Of a stretch of 5,330 bases of DNA, positions 1 through 5,330 are shown piece after piece. Origin of the DNA: CAZOWW01 sp964583765 (lineage in GTDB: Bacteria; Actinomycetota; Actinomycetes; Actinomycetales; Kineosporiaceae); NCBI GenBank assembly GCA_964583765.1, contig CAZOWW010000217.1, forward strand, positions 1-5,330, in the 5' to 3' direction. Position 1 is the stretch's first letter. Every line of letters begins with the position of its first letter. A model generated the notes under the pieces. That model made no database searches, was not told where the DNA came from, and worked only from the letters and a program-made list of their open reading frames with translations. The position numbers and the translations under genes are program-made.

Positions 1-361
1 TGCCGGTGGCCAGGTCCGGGTGAGGTGCCCCGGCCGCCAACGCCCCCAACGCCTCCAGCGCCTCGGCGCGGGTCCCGGACGTCACCACCGCGGCCCGGTG
101 CTCGAACGCTGTGCGTGCGCTCAGGGCACGGGCCACCTGGACGTCGTCGGCGTCCGCCTCGTGGGAGAGCCATCGATGCAGGCGCTGTGCCTGTTCCCGC
201 AGGGCGGGCTCGGTGCGGGCCGAGATCGGCCACACCGAGGCGGTGCCCGGGACCTCGCTCTCGGGAGCCACCGCGGACGGCCCGGTGGCCAGGGATTCGG
301 CCGCCTCGCCGACGCCCTGACCGTCCGCTGCGGTTCCGGCGGGTGGACCGGTCCGCGGGGA
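1..361 (-). other. KS-AT linker of the following module (partial, AT not reached)
   Basis: Residues 1657-1776. A flexible segment (about 1657-1696, rich in Gly, Ala, Pro and Glu) leads to VWPISARTEPALREQAQRL (1699-1717). Then come DVQVARALSARTAFEHRAAV (1730-1749) and GAPHPDLATG (1767-1776). These are the conserved elements of the folded linker that packs between KS and AT. The next expected element, the start of the AT with its GQGSQ-type motif, lies just beyond base 1, so nothing can be said of its extender specificity. Confidence 0.93.
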
Positions 362-3300
362 CGGCGCCTGCTCGAGGATGACGTGGGCGTTGGTGCCGCT
401 GATCCCGAAGGAGGAGACCGCGGCCCGGCGCGGGTGGTCAACGGCCGTCCAGGACTCGGCCCGGGTGAGCAGCCTGATCGCGCCCGACTCCCAGTCCACG
501 TGCGGCGAGGGCTCGTCGGCGTGCAGGGTCGCGGGTAGCGTGGCGTGGCGGAACGCCATGACCATCTTGATGATCCCGCCGATGCCGGCGGCGGCCTGGG
601 TGTGGCCGATGTTCGACTTGAGCGAGCCCAGCCACAGCGGCCGGTCCGCCGCGCGGCCCTGGCCGTAGGTGGCGATGAGGGCCTGGGCCTCGATCGGGTC
701 CCCCAGGGTGGTGCCGGTCCCGTGCGCTTCGACCGCGTCCACCTCGGTGGGGTCCAGGCGGGCGTCGGCGAGTGCGGCCCGGATCACCCGCTGCTGCGAA
801 GGGCCGTTGGGTGCGGTGAGCCCGTTGCTCGCGCCGTCCTGGTTGATCGCCGAGCCCCGGACCACCGCGAGGATCCGGTGCCCGTTGCGTTCGGCGTCGC
901 TGAGGCGCTCCAGCAGCACCAGCCCGGCGCCCTCACCCCAGCCCGTGCCGTCCGCAGCGGCGGAGAAGGCCTTGCACCGCCCGTCCGGGGACAGTCCACG
1001 CTGCCGGCTGAACTCCAGGAACATCGTGGGCGCGGACATCACGGTCACCCCGCCGGCGAGCGCGAGGCCGCACTCGCCCCGGCGCAGGGCCTGGATCGCG
1101 AAGTGGAGGGCGACCAGGGACGACGAGCACGCCGTGTCGATCGTGACCGCGGGTCCCTCGAACCCGAACGTGTAGGAGATCCGCCCGGAGGCCACGCTCG
1201 TCGTGTTCCCGGTGCCGATGTAGCCCTCGAACCCCTCCGGGAGCCCGGGCAGCCTCGCCATGTAGTCCTGGGAGATCACCCCGGCGAACACACCGGTGTC
1301 GCTGCCCCGCACCTCGGCGGGCGCGATCCCGGCGTTCTCGAGGGTCTCCCACGCCGTCTCCAGGAGCAGCCGCTGCTGCGGGTCCATCGCCGCGGCTTCC
1401 CGCGGGGAGATGCCGAAGAAGTCGGCGTCGAAGAGGTCGACCCCGCGGACGAACCCGCCGGCCTTCGCGTACGTCTTGCCGGGCGTGCCGGGCTCGGGAT
1501 CGTAGATCGACTCCAGGTCCCATCCTCGCTCCTGTGGGAAGGGGGAGATCGCGTCCCGGCCCGTCGCGACGAGGGTCCACAGGTCCTCGGGTGAGGTGAC
1601 GCCGCCGGGGTAGCGGCAGGCCATCCCGATGATGGCGATCGGTTCCTCGGCCGATCCGGTGTCCCTCGCGCTCGTGGTGCCCGGCGCGCCCGTTGCCGGG
1701 AGACGCTCCGGCGGTTCGTCACCGCCGAGTTGGTCGGCCAGGTAGGCCGCGAGGGCTCCGGGCGTCGGGTAGTCGAAGATCAGGGTGGCGGGAAGGCGCA
1801 ACCCCGTCCCGCTGGTGAGACGGTTGCGCAGTTCCACGGCGCTGAGGGAGTCGAAACCGAGCTGCTGGAAGGCCTGGTCGGCGCCGATGGCGGCGGGCGT
1901 GGCATGCCCGAGCACCGCGGCGACGTCCGCCCGGACCAGGTCGAGCAGGAGCTCGGCCCGGGCCGCCGCGCTCCGGCCGGCCAGCTTCTGCGCCAGCGAC
2001 GACGCGTTCCCGTGGGAGCGGGCGGCCTGCCGGGTGGGACGGCGGACGAGATCCCGGAACACTGCCGGGACCGGCCCGGCCGCGTCGAGACCACTCGCCT
2101 CCAGCTTCGCCGGGACGAGGGTGGGCCGGTGAGAGGCGAGACCGGCGTCGAACAGGGCGAGATTCTGCTCGTCGGTGAGCACGGCGAGGGCACCCCGACG
2201 GCCGAGTCGGCGCTGCTCGGTCTCACCGAGCGTGGCGACCATGCCGGCCGTGGGAGCCCACAGGCCCCAGGCGAGGGACAGCGCGGGCAAGCCGGCCACT
2301 CGCCGGTGCTGGGCGAGGGAGTCGAGGAAGGCGTTGCCGGCGGCGTAGGCGGCCTGCCCGGGGTTCCCGGCGATGCCCGCGATGGAGGAGAAGAGGACGA
2401 ACGCCGACAGATCCCGGTCCGCGGTGAGCTCGTGCAGGTTCTGTGCCCCGTCGACCTTCGGGCGCAGGACGCCGGCGAGGCGCTCGGCCCGGTAGCCCTC
2501 GATCATGCCGTCGTCGAGCACGCCTGCGGTGTGCACCACCGCGGTCAGGTCGGGTGTGGCCGCCAGGAGCGTCGCGAGCGCCGTCCGGTCGGTGACGTCG
2601 CAGGCCGCGATCCGCACCCGGGCGCCGAGGGCGCCGAGCTCGTCCGCCAACGCGGCCGCGGGCGCCGCCTCGGCACCCTGGCGGCTGACGAGCAACAGGT
2701 TGCGGACCCCGTGCTCGCGGACCAGGTGCCGGGCCAGCAGACTGCCGATCGCGCCGGTCCCGCCGGTGAGGAGCACCGTGCCCTCGGGGTCCAGCGGTGC
2801 GGGCACGGTGAGGACGACCTTGCCGATGTGCCGGGCCTGGCTGAGGTGCCGGAAGGCCTCCGGCGCCTGCCGGATGTCCCAGGCGGTCACGGGCAGCGGT
2901 CTCAGGACGCCGGTCTCGAACAGCTCCCGGAGCGCGGTCAGCATCTCCTGGATGCGGTCGAATCCCGCGTCGACCATGTCGAAGGCCCGGTAGACCACAC
3001 CGGCGTGCTCGGCGGCCACCGTCTGCGGATCGCGGATGTCGGTCTTGCCCATCTCCAGGAAGCGGCCCCCGCGCGGCAGCAACCGCAGGGAGGCGTCCAC
3101 GAACTCGCGAGCCAGGGAGTCCAGCACCACGTCGACGCCCGCGCCGTGGGTGGCGTCGAGGAACTTGCGCTCGAAGTCGAGGGTGCGGGACGAGGCGAGG
3201 TGGGCGTCGTCGAGCCCCGCGGCCCGGACGGCGGCCCACTTGCCCGGGCTGGCGGTCCCGAAGACCTCGACGCCGAGATGTGCGGCGAGCTGCAGCGTCG

Positions 3301-5330
3301 CCATGCCGACGCCCCCGGCCGCGGAGTGCACGAGCAGTCGCTCGCCGGGTTGGATGCGGGCGAGGTCGACCAGCCCGTGATAGGCGGTGAGGAAGACGAT
3401 CGGCGCGGCGGCTGCCTGCGCGAAGGTCCACGCGGAGGGCACGAGGGTGATCAGCCGCTGGTCGGTCACCGCGTACGGTCCGGCCCCGCCGTTGACCAGG
3501 CCCATCACCCGGTCACCCGGTGAGAAGCCGGTCACCCCGGGTCCGGTCTCGACGACGACGCCCGCGCCCTCGCTGCCGATCAGTGCCTCGGTGGGGTACA
3601 TGCCGAGCCCGATCAGCACGTCCCGGAAGTTCAGCCCGGCCGCGCGCATCGCGATCCGGACCTGTCCCGGAGCCAGCGGAGTATCGGCGTCGGCCTGGGG
3701 CACCAGCGCGAGGTTCTCGAGGGTTCCCTTCTCGGTCACGTCCAGGCGCCAGGAGCGGGTGCCGGCCGGCGGCTCCAGCGCTCCCTGACCGTTCTCCTTG
3801 GCCAGGCGGGGGACCAGAACGGTCCCGTCCCGCAGGGCCAGCTGCGGTTCCCCGCCGGCCAGTGCGGCGGCGAGGGCGCCCTCCGAGGCAGGGGTGCCGT
3901 CGTGGTCGATCAGCACGAACCTGTTCGGGTACTCGGCCTGGGCTGCCCGGGCGAGGCCCCAGGCCGTCGCGGCCCACGGGTCCTCCACCCGGTCGCCGGG
4001 GCGAGCGGCCACGGCGCCACGGGTGAGGATCGCCAACCGGGCCTCACCCGAGCGCGGGTCCTCGGTCCACTGCTGGATCAGGCCGAGTACGCGTGCCGCC
4101 GTGCCCTGGGCCCGCCCGGATCCCGAGGGCTCCCCGGACGTGCAGGGGACGACGACCGCGGCGGGCAGCTCGGTGTCCGAGGCCAGTACCGCGGCCACAT
4201 CATCCGTGACCAGCACCGAGAGCGCGGGGGTCTCCCCGGGCAACGGCGCCTGGGTCCAGGACAGCCGGAACATCGCGTCCTGGGCAGGCGTCCGGTTGCG
4301 CAACTGCTCGGCGGCGACCGCGCGGAGCACGAGCGCGCCGACGCTCACCACGGGAAGGCCGAGCGGATCGGTGACGGACAGGGTGACCGCGCCGTTCCCG
4401 GCCGGAGAGATCCGGACCCGAACGACGTCGGCCCCGGTGGCGTGGAGGGTGACGTCCGTCCAGGAGAACGGCAGGCTGATCGGCCCGGAGTCGTCGTCGA
4501 GCGCGGCCAGCGTCAGCGGGTGCAGGGCGGCGTCGAACAGTGCGGGGTGAACGCCGAAACGTCGGCTCCCGCCCCCGTGCCCCGCGGGAAGCTGGACCTC
4601 CGCCAGCAGGTCCTCGCCGTGGCGCCAGGCGGCCACGAGGCCCTGGAACGCCGGGCCGTAGGTGATCCCGCTGTCGGCCAGCCGCTCGTAGAACCCTTCC
4701 AGATCCACGTCGGTCGCGCCGGACGGGGGCCAGGCCGTCCCGGTCGCCTCACCGTCCGAGCCGCCGGTCCCGCGGTCGGGCGCCGCGGTGAGCGTGCCCT
4801 CGACGTGCCGGGTCCACGGCAGGTCACCGGAGTCGGGGCGGGAGTGGATCCACAGCGATCGACGACCGTTCTCGTCCGGTGCGCCGACGCCCACCTGGAG
4901 CTGGACGGCCCCCTGGCCGGGCAGGAGCAGCGGGGCGTGGAGGGTCAGTTCCTCGACGGTTCCGCAATCCACGTACTCGCCCGCGTGCAGCGCGAGTTCG
5001 ACGAAGGCCGTGCCGGGCAGGAGGACCGTCCCGTGCACGGCGTGATCGGCGAGCCAGGGGTGGGTACGCAGCGAGATCCGCCCGGACAGGACCAGGCCGC
5101 CGCCGTCGGCGAGCGGGATGGCCGCGCCGAGAAGCGGGTGGCCGGTGGGGTGCTGGCCGAGCTGGACCGGGTCGCCGAACGTGCGGCTCGTGTCGATCCA
5201 GTAGCGCTGGTGTTGGAAGGGGTAGGTGGGCAGGTCGGGCTCGTGGTCCTGGTCCTGGTGGGGGGCGACCCGGGCGAGGGTGTGGCCGGTGGTGTGGGTG
5301 GTGGCTGCGGCGGTGGCGAGGGTGTGGGCC
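1..5330 (-). CDS. Modular type I polyketide synthase, internal fragment (AT tail-DH-KRs-ER-KR-ACP / KS-linker), partial at both ends
   Basis: This is one minus-strand frame with codons from 5329 down to 2, 1776 codons and no stop. Both the start and the end of the gene lie outside the window. The protein is a cytosolic multifunctional enzyme that extends and reduces a polyketide chain on an ACP-bound phosphopantetheine arm. Domain order is AT tail, DH, KR structural half, ER, KR catalytic half, ACP, then the KS of the next module and the start of its KS-AT linker, so the protein has at least two modules. All catalytic motifs are intact, and the frame runs unbroken across every domain boundary, so no frameshift is visible. 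Codon use is strongly G/C-ending, as in actinomycetes, and no TTA codon was seen. The family assignment is secure. The gene name, the product and the total module number cannot be told from this piece. Confidence 0.98.
362..1645 (-). other. Ketosynthase (KS) domain of the following module, predicted active
   Basis: Residues 1229-1656, 428 residues, the usual KS length. It performs decarboxylative Claisen condensation on the chain handed over by the upstream ACP. It starts at EPIAIIGMACRYPGG and has DFFGISPREAAAMDPQQR (1303-1320). The nucleophile Cys1401 sits in DTACSSS (codon 1127-1129). His1536 is in EAHGTGTTLGDP (codon 722-724) and His1576 in KSNIGHTQAAAG (codon 602-604). It ends at SSFGISGTNAHVILEQAP. 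The Cys-His-His spacings of 135 and 40 equal those of the erythromycin KS5 structure. Cys at the nucleophile position makes this an extending KS rather than a KSQ loading domain. The substrate cannot be inferred beyond the alpha,beta-saturated chain expected from the preceding module. Confidence 0.97.
1646..1726 (-). other. Intra-polypeptide ACP-KS linker
   Basis: Residues 1202-1228. This is a hydrophilic stretch rich in Gly, Pro, Thr, Ala and Glu, with no predicted secondary structure by eye. It joins the ACP to EEPIAIIGMACRYPGG of the next KS. The frame is continuous: there is no stop, no intergenic gap and no coiled-coil docking element. The module boundary is therefore internal to one protein rather than a subunit junction. 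Confidence 0.9.
1727..1996 (-). other. Acyl carrier protein (ACP) domain
   Basis: Approximately residues 1112-1201. It carries the growing chain on a 4'-phosphopantetheine arm attached to Ser1161 (codon 1847-1849) in the motif LGFDSLSAVELRNRL (1157-1171). The motif is preceded by helix I (around ELLLDLVRADVAAVLG, 1126-1141) and a DQAFQQ approach. It is followed by LPATLIFDYPTP (1179-1190) and the final helix GALAAYLADQL. Length and motif match canonical modular PKS ACPs. It closes the fully reducing module and is covalently linked to the next KS, so the chain should pass within the polypeptide. Confidence 0.97.
2102..2800 (-). other. Ketoreductase catalytic domain (KR), B-type, predicted active
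   Basis: Approximately residues 844-1076. This short-chain dehydrogenase fold reduces the beta-keto group with NADPH. The nucleotide loop is TGGTGAIG at 855-862. The catalytic set is Lys958, Ser982, Tyr995 and Asn999, with spacings of 24, 13 and 4, identical to those of erythromycin PKS KR1. The LDD motif at 938-940 and the absence of Trp eight residues before Tyr995 mark it as B-type, giving a D-configured hydroxyl. This hydroxyl stereocentre is erased here by the active DH and ER. After LVPAKL (near 1071-1076) comes a linker of about 35 residues leading to the ACP. No sign of inactivation is seen. Confidence 0.96.
2801..3781 (-). other. Enoylreductase (ER) domain, predicted active
   Basis: Approximately residues 517-843. 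This is an NADPH-dependent medium-chain-dehydrogenase-type ER that saturates the enoyl-ACP made by the DH. Visible motifs are LNFRDVLIGLGMYP at 566-579, the nucleotide-binding LVHSAAGGVGMA at 666-677, and EMGKTDIRD at 759-767. Tyr578, Lys762 and Asp784 correspond to the Tyr, Lys and Asp studied in the SpnB ER; the Lys-Asp distance of 22 matches. The Tyr in the GxYP position is the residue reported to correlate with a 2S alpha-branch when the extender carries a substituent. Ser669 stands where Ala is common in the VHxAxGG motif, which is probably neutral. The domain ends near KVVLTVP (837-843), directly before the catalytic KR half. Confidence 0.96.
3797..4273 (-). other. Ketoreductase structural subdomain (KRs)
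   Basis: Approximately residues 353-511. This is the non-catalytic, truncated Rossmann-like half that stabilises the catalytic KR. In fully reducing modules it is separated from the catalytic half by the inserted ER, as here. It starts at FRLSW (354-358) and contains the characteristic AAWGLARAAQAEYP-type helix (near 454-468), then FVLIDHDG (471-478) and a closing strand around LVPRLAK (504-510). It has no active-site residues of its own. The segment between residues 370 and 396, where one or two beta-alpha units are expected, looks about 30 residues shorter than I know from the family. This suggests a compact version. Confidence 0.88.
4325..5140 (-). other. Dehydratase (DH) domain, predicted active
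   Basis: Approximately residues 64-335. The DH removes water from the beta-hydroxyacyl-ACP to give a trans-enoyl intermediate. It has the double-hotdog fold hallmarks in order: HPLLG at 64-68; the catalytic-His motif HxxxGxxxxP at 96-105 (HAVHGTVLLP, His96); YGPAF at 224-228; and HPALFDAALH at 261-270 with catalytic Asp266 and the partner His270. The His-to-Asp distance of 170 residues is normal for PKS DHs. Nothing indicates inactivation. Its partner KR is B-type, which supplies the hydroxyl configuration DH domains normally use. The C-terminal boundary is approximate; a short linker (residues 336-352) leads into the KR structural half. Confidence 0.95.
5141..5330 (-). other. AT C-terminal tail and post-AT linker (partial)
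   Basis: Residues 1-63. The diagnostic element is LPTYPFQHQRYW at residues 33-44, the conserved post-AT linker that wraps back onto the KS-AT didomain in cis-AT PKSs. It is followed by the approach to the DH. The AT core, with its GHSxG serine and the motifs that distinguish malonyl from methylmalonyl selection, lies beyond the window edge, so the extender unit of this module cannot be predicted. Residues 1-32 are unusually rich in Thr, His, Ala and Asp. They occupy the place where AT tails of this family often carry a Thr/His-rich stretch before the LPTY motif. Confidence 0.9.
5273..5327 (-). repeat. Imperfect low-complexity tract with a 13-bp direct repeat, in the AT tail
   Basis: The 13-mer ggcgagggtgtgg (plus-strand reading) occurs at 5273-5285 and again at 5315-5327. 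The 42-bp offset equals 14 codons, so the repeat is in frame and encodes HTLA twice (residues 2-5 and 16-19). The bases between are almost all G and T on the plus strand. Nearby, tggtcc is tandemly duplicated at 5244-5255. The repeat lies within coding sequence and is read here as a by-product of a biased Thr/His/Ala stretch, not as a mobile-element end. Confidence 0.6.

Noticed and set aside
545..1594. A 349-codon plus-strand open frame.
   Set aside because: It is antisense to the KS domain, whose Cys-His-His motifs and spacing are perfect on the other strand. No domain is visible in its translation.
1646..1726. A possible gene boundary or subunit docking site between ACP and KS.
   Set aside because: The frame is continuous, with no stop, no start with a ribosome binding site and no coiled-coil docking helix. 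The sequence fits a normal intra-protein linker.
2223..3431. A 402-codon minus-strand open frame, plus a 215-codon one at 933-1580.
   Set aside because: Both are out of frame with the PKS (different codon phase) and give Arg/Gly/Pro-rich translations. They are shadow frames of the true gene, whose frame has no stop in the window.
1730..3523. A 597-codon ATG-initiated open frame on the plus strand.
   Set aside because: It lies antisense to the ACP, KR and ER coding sequence, which has intact catalytic motifs. Its translation is a Gly/Arg/Gln/Glu-rich string with no recognisable domain. Long antisense frames are a common by-product of high-GC coding DNA.
5221..5330. A mobile-element end, attachment site or CRISPR-like array suggested by the short repeats.
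   Set aside because: The repeats are in frame, encode part of a conserved AT-DH linker context and lack inverted ends or regular spacers.
1..5330. A previously undescribed biological system.
   Set aside because: Every part of the window is explained by a canonical modular PKS with standard domain order. No extra domain, unusual fusion or unexplained coding stretch was found.

Overview
The window is a central slice of a modular type I polyketide synthase (PKS) gene. It lies entirely on the minus strand and is open at both edges. One reading frame, with codons from 5329 down to 2, runs for 1776 codons without a stop and carries every recognisable domain. Residue numbers below count from 5329 as residue 1. 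Base composition is very GC-rich, with strong G/C preference at third codon positions. No in-frame TTA leucine codon turned up in my translation. Together with cis-AT modular PKS architecture this points to an actinomycete (Streptomyces, Amycolatopsis, Pseudonocardia or a relative). The genus and the final product cannot be named from this piece.

Layout in the direction of translation (high to low coordinates): the C-terminal tail of an acyltransferase (AT) and the post-AT linker (5330-5141); dehydratase DH (5140-4325); structural half of a ketoreductase (4273-3797); enoylreductase ER inserted between the KR halves (3781-2801); catalytic half of the KR (2800-2102); acyl carrier protein ACP (1996-1727); a short ACP-KS linker (1726-1646); ketosynthase KS of the next module (1645-362); and the KS-AT linker (361-1). 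The window ends just before the next AT begins. It therefore holds the reductive loop and carrier of one module fused in frame to the KS of the following module.

All catalytic residues I can check are present with family-typical spacing: DH His96 and Asp266; ER Tyr578, Lys762 and Asp784; KR Lys958, Ser982, Tyr995 and Asn999; ACP Ser1161; KS Cys1401, His1536 and His1576. The first module is therefore predicted to be fully reducing. It would take the beta-keto intermediate through hydroxyl (B-type KR), trans-enoyl (DH) and saturated (ER) stages. The ACP would then pass the chain within the same polypeptide to the next KS. Extender-unit choice cannot be read, because both AT cores lie outside the window.

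I found no separate genes, RNAs, mobile elements, promoters or terminators, and no intergenic space. This is an ordinary assembly-line segment rather than a new system. Points worth a second look are a compact KR structural subdomain, an in-frame direct repeat in a low-complexity stretch at the AT-DH junction, the ER stereochemistry residue, and an extended KS-AT linker.
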